A stretch of DNA of 64,000 bases from Paenibacillus cremeus (GTDB lineage: Bacteria > Bacillota > Bacilli > Paenibacillales > NBRC-103111), in the NCBI RefSeq assembly GCF_007786445.1, contig NZ_VNJI01000001.1:62001-126000 (forward strand), given 5' to 3'. Below are positions 25,281 to 34,238 of the stretch, piece by piece. Numbering within the stretch: position 1 is the first letter of the stretch; each line of letters opens with the position of its first letter. The notes under the pieces were generated by a model, which saw nothing but the letters and a program-made list of their open reading frames with translations, did not search any database and was not told the DNA's origin. The translations under genes were made by a program, and so were the position numbers.

Positions 25281-26312
25281 CTATACATCAGCTGTAGCTT
25301 TGGCTTTGGCCAGCTCCCGTACGGCTTTCCATTCAGACAAGTGCTTCTCCAACGTCTCGATCAAGGTGTCGACGCCTTCAAGGAACGGTGCTCGATTCGC
25401 TGCGTTAATCGCCACATAGGACTGAATCAAATCCTGCGATATGGGGCTGAACGCGGGAACGGAAGCTGCTAAGCGCTGTAATTGGCTCTCGAGGGGAGTA
25501 GCGCTCGCAGCTGGAGCCGGTGAGAGCTGCTCTTCCTTGGCCGCCGGCTTCGCGGCGGGTTTGGCTGGAGCTGGCTTCGGCTCGGCGGCCTTGGCGCGCT
25601 CCGCTTTGTTATGCTCGTGCGTGGACCAGGTTTCGAGCAGTCCCGGACCGGTCTTGTATAGCAGCTTGCTCTTGGTGCTGTCGGAGATCGCTTTATCCTT
25701 GAAGAGCTTGGCAATCTTCTTGACATCGCTCACCGGCATCTCGTCTCTAGCGATAATCATAGCTAGCGGGTCGCGGTGCTCGAGCGGCAAATCCTTGAGG
25801 GGCAGCAGCTGATCCTCTGTGAGCTTGTCTTTTTTGATTTCGGTGCCGCTGATCACCAGCTTTTTGACCGTGTTGCCGAATTTCAGCAGTTCAATCTTGT
25901 TCTTGATGTAGGCTTCCGGTTTGCCGAGCTTGCTGGACAGGTATTTCACCGAGCTGCTGAATTTGGAGTCGGTGAGCAGCTTGTTGAACGCTTCCGCCTC
26001 TTCAATCGGGGTGAAGCCGGCCCGCGTTAAATTCTCAGCGATTTGCTCTAGGTAAATCTCCAACTCATCCGTAACCGCAGATACGATGCACGGAATCGTG
26101 GGGCGGCCCAACGTTTTGCAGGCTTTGTAGCGGCGGTTGCCGTAAATGATTTTGTATCGGCCGTTCGGGGTCGTTCGGACTTTGATCGGAGAGAGCAAGC
26201 CGATTTCCTCGATGCTTTGCATTAATTCTTGCAGCGACTCCTCGTCAAACTGGTAACGCGGCTGGTCGGTATCTTCATCAATGAGATGCGTCTGAATTTC
26301 AATAATATCCAT
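25281..26312 (-). CDS. ParB/RepB/Spo0J-family protein (orphan)
   Basis: The N-terminal ParB nuclease-like domain shows DEESLQELMQSIEEIGLLSPI and the CTP-binding arginine patch GNRRYKACKTLG, followed by EQIAENLTRAGFTPIEEA and an HTH-like KYLSSKLGKPEAYIKNKI. A Pro/Ala/Lys-rich linker (about residues 240-270) leads to a C-terminal helical part with no match I know. At 343 residues it is longer than Spo0J, and no parA or parS-like site is adjacent. It may be a gene-regulatory or nucleoid factor derived from ParB. AGGAG is ten bases before the ATG. Confidence 0.85.
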   Translation of the reverse strand: MDIIEIQTHLIDEDTDQPRYQFDEESLQELMQSIEEIGLLSPIKVRTTPNGRYKIIYGNRRYKACKTLGRPTIPCIVSAVTDELEIYLEQIAENLTRAGFTPIEEAEAFNKLLTDSKFSSSVKYLSSKLGKPEAYIKNKIELLKFGNTVKKLVISGTEIKKDKLTEDQLLPLKDLPLEHRDPLAMIIARDEMPVSDVKKIAKLFKDKAISDSTKSKLLYKTGPGLLETWSTHEHNKAERAKAAEPKPAPAKPAAKPAAKEEQLSPAPAASATPLESQLQRLAASVPAFSPISQDLIQSYVAINAANRAPFLEGVDTLIETLEKHLSEWKAVRELAKAKATADV

Positions 26313-26506
26313 GGGAATGAATTCTCCTATGATTTGATCGATGGGGACAACCCTATTATACCTTAGGGTCCGGATCGTGGGAAGGTTTTACCTTTTATCA
26401 TTAATCTATCATCTGCTTCTCATTGGGAACGAATGGGAAATAAAATATAATAGGGGGTATTGGAGCCTCAGCAAATCTAGTACAATACTAAAGGTGGGCA
26501 AGCCAA

Positions 26507-27241
26507 ATGGATAACTACTCCAACATTATGGGCATCCCGGTTCCGCAGCTTACCATGCGTAATTCGGTGGAATTAATCAATAAAGTCATTGAGCAAAAGC
26601 CGCCGGAGCTATTTCATGTCGTGACGTTGAACCCGGAAATCGCCATGGCCTGTCAGCAGGACCAGCAGCTGCGGTCTATCCTTGATGGGGCAGGGCTGCT
26701 GACGGCAGATGGCATCGGGATTGTGATGGTATCCCGATTGAAAGGCAATCCGCTGCCGGAACGAGTAACGGGGTGCGATCTGCTGCTTCACTTGCTGGAG
26801 GCGGGGAATCAGAAGAAGTGGTCTTTTTATTTTCTTGGCGCCGATGAAGCAACGAGCGAGAAGGCATCGAAAGTGATCCGTCGTACTTATCCGAATGTAT
26901 CTGTCTTAGGCCGGCACCATGGTTATTTTTACCCGATGGAAGAAGCGCAGATTGTCGAAGAAATCGGCAGCTTACAGCCGGATGTCCTGGTAGTTGCTCT
27001 AGGTGCGCCCTTTGCGGAGCGTTGGATTTATAAGCATAAGGATCAGCTGCATGCGCGAATAGCGATCGGCGTCGGGGGAAGTCTCGATGTCATTGCGGGG
27101 AAGGTGAAGCGGGCACCGGAGCTATGGCGGAAGCTGGGCGTTGAATGGCTGTACCGATTGCTTCATCAGCCATCCAGATGGCGAAGACAGCTGATTCTGC
27201 CTCGGTTCGCGCTTCGGGCATTGTTCTATAAGGAAAGGTAG
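26507..27241 (+). CDS. WecG/TagA/CpsF-family glycosyltransferase
   Basis: The 244-residue enzyme transfers an N-acetylmannosamine (or similar) unit to undecaprenyl-PP-GlcNAc during teichoic acid or secondary wall polymer synthesis, on the inner face of the membrane. Motifs include HVVTLNPEIAMACQQD, LLTADGIGIV with the catalytic Asp, RVTGCDLL, and ALGAPFAERWIYKHKDQL with IGVGGSLDVIAGKVKRAPE. It acts in making the wall polymer that SLH proteins such as the one at 27741 bind. AAGGTGG precedes the ATG. Confidence 0.9.
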   Translation: MDNYSNIMGIPVPQLTMRNSVELINKVIEQKPPELFHVVTLNPEIAMACQQDQQLRSILDGAGLLTADGIGIVMVSRLKGNPLPERVTGCDLLLHLLEAGNQKKWSFYFLGADEATSEKASKVIRRTYPNVSVLGRHHGYFYPMEEAQIVEEIGSLQPDVLVVALGAPFAERWIYKHKDQLHARIAIGVGGSLDVIAGKVKRAPELWRKLGVEWLYRLLHQPSRWRRQLILPRFALRALFYKER

Positions 27242-27267
27242 ACTTCAGCGAAAAGGGGAGAGTGATC

Positions 27268-27669
27268 ATGGCGGAGAGCAGTGCGCTTCAAAAGCTGAAA
27301 TCCAAAGCAAGGTCGATCAAGCAAAACGTGTTTGTGCTCTATCTGGCCTACAAGGATCCAAGAGTGCCGTGGTATGTGAAGCTTTTTGCAATATGTGTGG
27401 TCGCGTATGCGTTTAGTCCGATTGACTTGATTCCTGATTTTATCCCGGTTCTAGGGTATTTAGACGATCTGATTATTGTTCCTTTGGGCATTGCTTTAGC
27501 GCTAAAAATGATCCCGGAGCCTGTTCTGGCCGATTGCAGATGGAAGGCCGAGGAGCTGCGGAAAAACGGCAAGCCGAAAAACTGGATTACCGGTGCGATC
27601 TTTATCGCCATTTGGATCGTGGCTGCCGTCTGGCTGGGACTGATATGCTACCGCTTGTTTGCTGAATAA
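27268..27669 (+). CDS. YkvA/DUF1232 membrane protein
   Basis: The 133-residue protein carries the DUF1232 core: YVKLFAICVVAYAFSPIDLI followed by PDFIPVLGYLDDLIIVPLG. Two membrane segments flank it, plus a C-terminal one (IFIAIWIVAAVWLGLI). Its function is unknown. It lies 26 bp after the glycosyltransferase gene, so the two are probably cotranscribed. ATG 27268, seven bases after AAGGGGAGA, is preferred to GTG 27262. Confidence 0.85.
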   Translation: MAESSALQKLKSKARSIKQNVFVLYLAYKDPRVPWYVKLFAICVVAYAFSPIDLIPDFIPVLGYLDDLIIVPLGIALALKMIPEPVLADCRWKAEELRKNGKPKNWITGAIFIAIWIVAAVWLGLICYRLFAE

Positions 27670-27706
27670 ACACAAGAGGCTGCCGAATGGCAGCCTCTTG
27701 TGTTTT
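27670..27706. terminator. Strong bidirectional terminator
   Basis: Fifteen-base perfect arms (27670-27684 and 27689-27703) enclose GAAT and end in TTTT. It separates the DUF1232 gene from the convergent SLH gene. Confidence 0.92.
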
Positions 27707-27740
27707 GTGCGGGCGGTTAGTCACCGCCTCCTACGTAAGC

Positions 27741-30305
27741 TTACGGCTTCACGTTGATCAGCCTGGCTTTTGCAAGCATCCGCTGAACGATTACAGCCGT
27801 TTCTGCTCTAGTAATTTCGCTTGATGGCTGCAGTCCGATGTTCGAGCCTTCGACCAACTGATGTTTCACGGTTGCCGCAGTAGCTTGCTTAGCCCATCCG
27901 CTGACGGTAGCTCCGTCAGCGAAGCCGGATAATAAGTTATCTGCTTCCGGTTGGCTGATTCCTGTTTCCAAGCCTGCAATATTCATCGCTCTGGCGATAA
28001 TCACCATCGCTTCTTCGTGCGTGATCGTTTTCAATGGGCGGAACGTTCCATCCTCATATCCATCAATAAGTTTAAACTCCTGCGCTTTCGCTACCGCACC
28101 CAAATACCAGTCACTGGATTTTACATCTACAAATGCCGCGGTTTTTCCGTTATCGGACAAGCCCAGCGCCCTTACGATGATTGCAGCAAATTCCGCACGG
28201 TTGATCGCCGAATCCGGGTTGAAATGGCTCGCGTCAACGCCATTGATGACCATTCTGGATGCCATATCGTTCACTGCATTTTTGGACCAGTGTCCTTCCA
28301 CATCGGCAAATGTCGCCGAGTTCCAGATCAGCGAGTATAAGCTGTTCGTCAAACTGTTCACAACCGCGTAACTTTTACCATCACGGGTTTTCACATAAGA
28401 AGGTACGTGGCGGGTGGAGCCGTCTTCTCCCAAGACAACAGCAGTGGTGACTTTGCTCGGATCTACACCCGATGGAAGAGGAATTTCACGCGTGACATAG
28501 GAACTAAACTGGTCCACAGCTACGGTTTTTCCATTGAATGTAGCCGTTACTGTAAATTCTACAGGTGGAACAACAACCGAGAAATGACCTTTCGCCGCTG
28601 TATTATTCATGATTTGGGCCTTGGAAGTATCGCTCTTGGCAATTTCTACATGGATCACAATATCCGACAACTTGACTTTCTCTCCGAGCTGTGCAGACAA
28701 GCGGTCAATTACCATTTGCGCCGCAGGCAGCTTGTAGTTACCGTTTCCTGTCTGGACTTCTAAAACGGCCTGCTTGTTCTCCATCGCTTTGACCGCATCG
28801 CCGGTCAGCAGCACAGTGACTTTGTCCGCACTTTGCGTCACAGGAATGACGATGCTTGAACGCTGGCTCTCCTGGTCCAGTCGTGTCGTCAATTTGGCTG
28901 CATCTACGGTCGCCGTTAGCACGGTTTTTCCATTTTCATTGGTAGCCGTGCCGGTCGCAATTTGATCCTGCACCTTGCCGTTGACGATAATGTCTAAACC
29001 ATTATTGCTCGGAGCAGCTGAAGACGATGAGGAGGAGGATGACGAGCTTGAAACGCCATTTCTAACGACAACAATGGTATACACTTTCTTCGTTGTACCG
29101 TTCTGTGCCGTTGCTTCGACATCGATGGTGTTCGTTCCAACGTTTAACGCCAGATCGCCGCTCGTGCTTCCGTTTGCTAACGGTGCATAGGCTCCTCCGT
29201 TGACGCGCACGTGCATCGTGGAAGCATTGTTGTAGACGGCTGCAGTTACCGCGACACTATATACGCTGTTAGCTACGCTTGAGCTGTAACTCGTCGTACC
29301 TCGGGCAAATGCTGGAGATAACGTGCCTTGGCTTAATGCCAGAGCTTTCAAATCCGCATTGTCGCTTAGCTCCCGCGTGACGATAATGGTGTAGGTTTTC
29401 ACTGTGGTGCCGTCCAGCGCTGTGACCTGCACATTGATCGTATTCGCACCAATGTTCAAAGCCAGATCGCCGCTCGCGATTCCGCTGGTTAACGGGGCAT
29501 AGACGGCTCCGTTGACACTCACCTGCATCGTGGAAGCGCTCTGGTAGGTCGCTGCGGTTACAGACACACTATACACGCTGTTAGCCACGCTGGAGGTGTA
29601 GCTCGTTGTGCCGGAGTCAAAAGGCCCTGCCAATGTACCCTGGCTAAACGTCAGGCTGTTCAAATCGGCGCTAGGAGTAAATCTTTGAAGCTCTCCGGGA
29701 CCGGTAACAGTAAACGTTAAGCTTCCAGTGGCTTCTCGATAATAAGAGGTCAGCACTATACTATAGGTCTTATTAGCTTCCAGATTCATGCCAGGCAATT
29801 TCGATCGCTTGTTGCTTCCGCTTATATCGTCATGTCCTGCGACAAGATGATCAAGAGGGTGTAATGGATCGAAGCTCCCCGCATATAAGAATAAAAAGGT
29901 ATCGTCTGTAGCATACAATTGGTTATTACTTAGGTTATTTGGTTGTTTTCCCATCAACGAAGCGGCAGTCAGTTCAATATCGTAATTTCCGCTAACGGTA
30001 GGGGTAAAGGGTTGTAAGTAATAATTGCGTGTGTTCGTGGCTGCTGTTCCGGCAGAAAAACCGGAAGTATAAACCGTAGTATATGGATATGGCATCGTTG
30101 CCTTGATGTAGGAATGATCCGTATCCAGAGTACCGTTAAACGTAGTTACGACCCCTCCACCTCCTCCTCCCGGCACTGTTCCCGCCCATGCTGCATGCGT
30201 ACCTACGAGCGCAGACAAAATCATGAAACAGATCAACGAAAGTGAAATAGCCGCCTTCTTTTGCCTTAATAAATCAATGAACATTTCGGATACTTTCTTT
30301 TTCAA
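27741..30305 (-). CDS. S-layer-homology surface protein with cadherin-like domains
   Basis: An 854-residue secreted protein anchored to the wall polymer. After a signal peptide ending near THAAWA come a Gly-rich stretch, a beta domain, two similar cadherin-like domains (about residues 215-410, each beginning L-x-L-x-x-G-L and ending YTIxVTR), a run of ten or so serines, a beta-rich domain, and three SLH repeats at the C-terminus (ADVEGHWSKNAVNDMA, VDVKSSDWYLGAVAKA, ADGATVSGWAKQATAA). Start chosen at TTG 30305, eight bases after AGGGAGG; an ATG farther up has no ribosome site. The two cadherin-like domains are close copies, implying duplication. Confidence 0.88.
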   Translation of the reverse strand: MKKKVSEMFIDLLRQKKAAISLSLICFMILSALVGTHAAWAGTVPGGGGGGVVTTFNGTLDTDHSYIKATMPYPYTTVYTSGFSAGTAATNTRNYYLQPFTPTVSGNYDIELTAASLMGKQPNNLSNNQLYATDDTFLFLYAGSFDPLHPLDHLVAGHDDISGSNKRSKLPGMNLEANKTYSIVLTSYYREATGSLTFTVTGPGELQRFTPSADLNSLTFSQGTLAGPFDSGTTSYTSSVANSVYSVSVTAATYQSASTMQVSVNGAVYAPLTSGIASGDLALNIGANTINVQVTALDGTTVKTYTIIVTRELSDNADLKALALSQGTLSPAFARGTTSYSSSVANSVYSVAVTAAVYNNASTMHVRVNGGAYAPLANGSTSGDLALNVGTNTIDVEATAQNGTTKKVYTIVVVRNGVSSSSSSSSSSSAAPSNNGLDIIVNGKVQDQIATGTATNENGKTVLTATVDAAKLTTRLDQESQRSSIVIPVTQSADKVTVLLTGDAVKAMENKQAVLEVQTGNGNYKLPAAQMVIDRLSAQLGEKVKLSDIVIHVEIAKSDTSKAQIMNNTAAKGHFSVVVPPVEFTVTATFNGKTVAVDQFSSYVTREIPLPSGVDPSKVTTAVVLGEDGSTRHVPSYVKTRDGKSYAVVNSLTNSLYSLIWNSATFADVEGHWSKNAVNDMASRMVINGVDASHFNPDSAINRAEFAAIIVRALGLSDNGKTAAFVDVKSSDWYLGAVAKAQEFKLIDGYEDGTFRPLKTITHEEAMVIIARAMNIAGLETGISQPEADNLLSGFADGATVSGWAKQATAATVKHQLVEGSNIGLQPSSEITRAETAVIVQRMLAKARLINVKP

Positions 30306-30440
30306 AACATCTGCCTCCCTGTATGTAATACTCGCTCTCGGCATTCGCCGAGTCTTGTGAACGACGGCTTCCTTGAACCGTCAACCTATCGTTCGCTTAC
30401 TTTCGCAGCGGTTGCTATCATCAATCTTACCTTGTTCCTC
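30306..30440 (-). promoter_or_regulatory. Structured 5' leader of the SLH gene
   Basis: Upstream of the TTG start the minus strand holds two small hairpins, CTCGG...CCGAG (near 30340-30352) and GACGG...CCGTC (near 30363-30382), and before them an AAAGGAGG with an 11-codon frame starting ATGATAGC. The leader is about 135 nt and does not match a riboswitch class that I know. It could affect mRNA stability or translation. Confidence 0.35.
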
Positions 30441-30559
30441 CTTTGGACCTACTTAATATTGTGTCATTGCGGATAATTTGTATTGTACCACATAAAACTT
30501 GGCAAATCTCGACAAATTTCAACTAAAATAGGATTATAGTCCTATATCTTGCGACACAA

Positions 30560-30599
30560 AGAAGGCCCTTCCAACTTCCTAGGGGGAAGCGAAAGGGCC
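30560..30599 (-). terminator. Terminator of ABC-F gene
   Basis: On the minus strand GGCCCTT pairs with AAGGGCC, with inner CTTCC/GGAAG pairing, followed by TTCTTTG. It lies 50 bp past the ABC-F stop codon. Confidence 0.7.
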
Positions 30600-30649
30600 G
30601 AAAAGTATACTTTGTCGCTAGTTGATGCTTTGATAACCTTGCCCGTGCC

Positions 30650-32206
30650 TTAAAACACCTTCGTCGTCCAAGACTCGCAATTCCATGTTTCGGTGACGAT
30701 GTCGCGGTAAAATTCCGGTTCGTGCGAGATCAGCAGGATGCTGCCTTTATAGTCTTTGAGTGCACGCTTCAGCTCATCCTTGGCATCGACGTCCAAGTGG
30801 TTCGTCGGCTCGTCGAACACGAGCAGGTTCGTCTCGCGATTGATCAGCTTGCACAGGCGCACCTTGGCTTTCTCGCCCCCGCTGAGCACCTGTACCTTGC
30901 TCTCGATATGCTTGGTTGTTAGGCCGCACTTTGCCAGCGCCGCTCGCACTTCAAACTGTGTGAAAGAAGGGAACTCCTTCCATACTTCTTCGATACAAGT
31001 ATTGTAGTTCGCCTCTTTGATTTCCTGCTCGAAGTAGCCGACCAGCTGATGCTCGCCGCGCTCTACCGAGCCGGAGATCGCCGGGATCTCGCCGAGGATG
31101 CTGCGCAGCAGGGTCGTTTTTCCGATTCCGTTCGCACCGACCAAGGCAATCTTCTGGCCGCGCTCCATCCGGAGGTTCAGCGGTCTCGACAACGGGCTGT
31201 CATACCCGATCACGAGGTCCGTCGTTTCAAAAATCAGCTTGCCGCTGGTTCTACCTTCCTTGAAGTTAAACTGCGGCTTCGGTTTTTCCTTCGCCAGCTC
31301 GATCACGTCCATCTTGTCGAGCTTCTTTTGTCTGGACATCGCCATGTTCCGCGTAGCGACACTCGCTTTGTTCCGGGCGACGAAGTCCTTCAGGTCGGCA
31401 ATTTCCTGCTGCTGTCGCTTGTAGGCCGATTCGAGCTGTGCCTTTTTCATCTCGTAGACTTCCATGAAATGGTCATAATCGCCGACATAGCGGTTCAGCT
31501 CTTGATTTTCCATGTGGTAGATCAGGTTAATCACGCTGTTCAGGAATGGAATGTCATGCGAAATCAGGATGAAGGCATTCTCGTACTCTTGCAGGTAGCG
31601 CTTGAGCCATTCGATATGCACTTCATCGAGATAGTTCGTCGGCTCGTCGAGGAGCAAAATGTCCGGCTTCTCCAGCAGCAGCTTCGCCAGCAATACTTTC
31701 GTCCGCTGACCCCCGCTGAGGTCGTTGACGTCCTTATCCAGACCGATATCGGTCAGGCCCAAGCCGCGAGCGGTTTCATCCACTTTGGCATCGATCATGT
31801 AAAAGTCTTGATTCGTCAGCGTATCTTGAATCGTGCCGACATCCTCCAGCAGCTGCTCGAGCTCTTCCGGTGAGACGTCGCCCATTTTGCCGTACATGTC
31901 GTTCATCTCTTGTTCCATATCGAACAGGTATTGGAAAGCGCCCTTCAGGACATCGCGGATCGTCATGCCCTTCGTAAGCACTGCATGCTGATCGAGGTAG
32001 CCGACGCGCATCCGTCTGGACCATTCGACCTTGCCGTCGTCCGGCTGAAGCTTGCCTGTAATAATGTTCATAAACGTGGACTTGCCCTCGCCGTTGGCGC
32101 CGATCAGTCCGATGTGCTCTCCTTTGAGCAGTCGGAAGGAAACATTGTTGAAGATCGCGCGATCTCCGAAGCCGTGACTTAATCGTTCTACGTTTAATAT
32201 GCTCAT
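30650..32206 (-). CDS. ABC-F family ATPase
   Basis: A soluble, 518-residue twin-ATPase of the ABC-F class, which acts on the ribosome rather than as a transporter. Walker A motifs are GANGEGKST and GANGIGKTT; signatures LSGGQRTKVLLAKLL and LSGGEKAKVRLCKL; Walker B blocks LLLDEPTNYLD and LVFDEPTNHLD. Between them is the long charged linker (MKKAQLESAYKRQQQEIADL) that inserts into the ribosome. The nearest known type is EttA/YkpA-YbiT, a translation factor, rather than an antibiotic-resistance member. The frame is open 58 codons upstream, but ATG 32206 with AAAGGTG gives a normal N-terminus. Confidence 0.93.
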   Translation of the reverse strand: MSILNVERLSHGFGDRAIFNNVSFRLLKGEHIGLIGANGEGKSTFMNIITGKLQPDDGKVEWSRRMRVGYLDQHAVLTKGMTIRDVLKGAFQYLFDMEQEMNDMYGKMGDVSPEELEQLLEDVGTIQDTLTNQDFYMIDAKVDETARGLGLTDIGLDKDVNDLSGGQRTKVLLAKLLLEKPDILLLDEPTNYLDEVHIEWLKRYLQEYENAFILISHDIPFLNSVINLIYHMENQELNRYVGDYDHFMEVYEMKKAQLESAYKRQQQEIADLKDFVARNKASVATRNMAMSRQKKLDKMDVIELAKEKPKPQFNFKEGRTSGKLIFETTDLVIGYDSPLSRPLNLRMERGQKIALVGANGIGKTTLLRSILGEIPAISGSVERGEHQLVGYFEQEIKEANYNTCIEEVWKEFPSFTQFEVRAALAKCGLTTKHIESKVQVLSGGEKAKVRLCKLINRETNLLVFDEPTNHLDVDAKDELKRALKDYKGSILLISHEPEFYRDIVTETWNCESWTTKVF

Positions 32207-32357
32207 GAATGACACCTTTTCTTGTAAACTTTTATCATGCTTATTATAAGCGTATGGGACGGACAACTCAATGCGGGAAAATTTTGGGGAAGCTGAAGTT
32301 GCCCGCCGTGCAGCGATTTGATACGATTCGGTAAAGCACCTTTTTAGGAGGATTAGC

Positions 32358-32393
32358 ATGTCATTGGAGATTCGAACCATTCATTTAGTATGA
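32358..32393 (+). other. Short leader ORF before nucleoside hydrolase gene
   Basis: A strong TTAGGAGGAT ribosome site is followed at 32358 by an 11-codon frame (MSLEIRTIHLV, stop) that ends 20 bases before the hydrolase ATG. It may be a leader peptide or the stub of a deleted gene. Confidence 0.35.
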
Positions 32394-32412
32394 AGGGGGA
32401 GCGGGGAGAAGC

Positions 32413-33327
32413 ATGAGCCGCAAAAAGGTACTGCTGGATACGGATATCGGCGGAGATATTGACGATGCGTTGTGCTTGGCCTATTTGCTGTGCCAGCCTG
32501 CATGCGAACTGGTTGGCATAACCACCGTGGGCGGTGAAGTGGAGAAACGAGCGATGGTAGCCGATGCCATCTGCCGCGCGGCCGGGAGATCGATTCCGGT
32601 GTACGCAGGCGCGGACCGGCAGCTGCTGCCCAGCCCGCTGTATCCCAAGCCGGCTGGAGCGGCACGATTGTCTGGCTGGGAGCACGAAGCGGCGTTTGCC
32701 AAGTACCAAGCCGCAGATTTTATGCGTCGGACCATTCGGGAGCACCCGCATGAAATTTCCCTGTTGGCCGTGGGTCATCTGACCAATATCGCTACGCTGT
32801 TCTTGGTGGACCCTGAAATCCCTTCATTAATAAAGGAACTCAACATCATGAGCGGCGTGTTCTCGGAGGAGCTGGAGGCGGAGCTCGAGATGCCGATGGC
32901 CAACTGGAACGCCTGGTTAGACCCGCATGCCTGCGCCATCGTTTACAACGCTGACGTACCGCTCATTCGAACCTTCGGGTTAAATGTGACCACGAAGCTA
33001 GTGCTGCGGAAGGAGCAGGCGGACGGTTGGTTTGAAACGAGGCTGATGAAGGCCGTCGAAGATTTCGGCTCGCCTTGGCTTGCGAAGCATGACATGACCC
33101 TTCATGATCCGCTTGCGGCAGCCTGTTTGTTCGAGCCCCAGCTGTGCGAGTATCAGGGAGGCACGGTGGAAGTGGAGTTGATGGATGAGCGAAGGCTTGG
33201 GTCGATGACGTTTCATCCAAGCTCAGGCGGTCGCTGTGAAATTGCGATGGCAGTGAACCGCGACGCTTTTTTTGAACATTATTACGCCATGGTTTCAGGA
33301 GGTAAAGATGAAGGCAGTCGTGGGTGA
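32413..33327 (+). CDS. Inosine/uridine-preferring nucleoside hydrolase
   Basis: This enzyme cuts the N-glycosidic bond of ribonucleosides for salvage. The 304-residue protein begins with the diagnostic Asp cluster LLDTDIGGDIDDALCLAY, binding calcium and ribose. Other family blocks are AVGHLTNIATLFLVDPEI, EFN-like MANWNAWLDPHACAIV and HDPLAAACLF, with the His-Asp pair near residue 234. The following MOSC gene overlaps its 3' end by 20 bp. GGGGAGAAGC precedes the ATG. Confidence 0.92.
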   Translation: MSRKKVLLDTDIGGDIDDALCLAYLLCQPACELVGITTVGGEVEKRAMVADAICRAAGRSIPVYAGADRQLLPSPLYPKPAGAARLSGWEHEAAFAKYQAADFMRRTIREHPHEISLLAVGHLTNIATLFLVDPEIPSLIKELNIMSGVFSEELEAELEMPMANWNAWLDPHACAIVYNADVPLIRTFGLNVTTKLVLRKEQADGWFETRLMKAVEDFGSPWLAKHDMTLHDPLAAACLFEPQLCEYQGGTVEVELMDERRLGSMTFHPSSGGRCEIAMAVNRDAFFEHYYAMVSGGKDEGSRG

Positions 33328-34024
33328 AATCCGTGAGATCAACCGGTATCCCGTGAAATCGATGGCCGGGGAGCGGCTTCAGGCTTGTACTGTAGAGTCC
33401 TATGGTCTGTATGGAGACCGCTTTTGCGCGTTTTATGTTCCGGCCAAAACCGGCTGGAAGAGCTTCATTACGGCAAGAACGCTACCCGAGCTGCTCAGCT
33501 ATAAAGCACAGCTGATTGGCGGCCAAGTAAGGGTGCTGACGCCGGACGGGAAGGACTTGGGTTGGGACGACGATTTGTTAAGAGAACTTCAGCGGCTCAC
33601 ACCCAAACGCATTTCCATGAAAAGCTATGGAGCGCCTCATCCAGAAGCTCCTGAGCTGATGTCGGTTGATTCGGCCAGCATTCTGATCGTTACAGACCGA
33701 ACGCTGCAGCAGCTGGAAGCACTATGGGGCAAGCGGCTGGATCCGCGCCGTTTTCGAGCCAACTTGGTGGTGGCCTTAGACCAGGATGCTATGAGCGAAG
33801 GCGACTGGATCGGTAAGCGACTGGCGGTGGGAAGCGCGGAGCTCCAGGTCGATACGTACTGCGAGCGATGCGTGATGATCACAGTCGACCCCGATACATT
33901 GGAGAGGGATGCATCCTTGCTCCGAATTGTAAACGAGAAGATGGACTTAACCTTCGGCGTCTATGCTTCCGTGAAGAAGACAGGAGATATTCAAGCCGGT
34001 GATCAGGTGATCTTAGTAGATTAA
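33308..34024 (+). CDS. MOSC-domain protein
   Basis: The 238-residue protein has an N-terminal MOSC beta-barrel (INRYPVKSMAGERLQACTV, the PVKSM block being diagnostic) and a MOSC domain with RFRANLVVAL and the conserved cysteine in CERCVMITVDP near residue 193, a likely molybdenum-cofactor sulphur ligand. Related bacterial proteins (YcbX, YiiM) reduce N-hydroxylated compounds such as toxic base analogues. The neighbouring nucleoside hydrolase makes an N-hydroxy-purine clearance role possible. CAGGAGG lies before ATG 33308; the gene overlaps the previous one. Confidence 0.88.
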   Translation: MKAVVGEIREINRYPVKSMAGERLQACTVESYGLYGDRFCAFYVPAKTGWKSFITARTLPELLSYKAQLIGGQVRVLTPDGKDLGWDDDLLRELQRLTPKRISMKSYGAPHPEAPELMSVDSASILIVTDRTLQQLEALWGKRLDPRRFRANLVVALDQDAMSEGDWIGKRLAVGSAELQVDTYCERCVMITVDPDTLERDASLLRIVNEKMDLTFGVYASVKKTGDIQAGDQVILVD

Positions 34025-34055
34025 AGTATTTGGTCTTCAGCCAAATACTTTTTTT
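34023..34055 (+). terminator. Rho-independent terminator
   Basis: AAGTATTTGG and CCAAATACTT pair perfectly around TCTTCAG, followed by TTTTT. Confidence 0.9.
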
Positions 34056-34164
34056 ATGCGAGAGTTTCATAGTGGAAAATACCAATATTTCTCATGGGCA
34101 TATGTTAAACTTAGTAGAATAACGATTACACCAGCCCTCGGATTGTAAAAATAAAATTTGCTGC

Positions 34165-34195
34165 TTGCACCTTACGTAACGTCATGTTTTATAGT
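34165..34195 (+). promoter_or_regulatory. MerR-type promoter with 19-bp spacer and dyad
   Basis: TTGCAC (34165-34170) and TATAGT (34190-34195) are separated by 19 bp, the overlong spacer characteristic of MerR-activated promoters. The spacer contains the dyad TTACGTAA. It lies 44 bp upstream of the merR-type gene, so autoactivation is likely. Confidence 0.75.
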
Positions 34196-34238
34196 AAAGC
34201 TACCGGTAAAACGCTAGCGCGCAGCGAAGGAGTTGATT

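Noticed and set aside
27741..30305. Horizontal transfer island around the SLH gene
   Set aside because: Base composition is slightly lower than neighbours, but no mobility genes, tRNA or direct repeats flank it, and such composition is usual for secreted proteins.
30306..30465. c-di-GMP or other known riboswitch upstream of the SLH gene
   Set aside because: The conserved core sequences of those classes are not present; only simple hairpins are seen.
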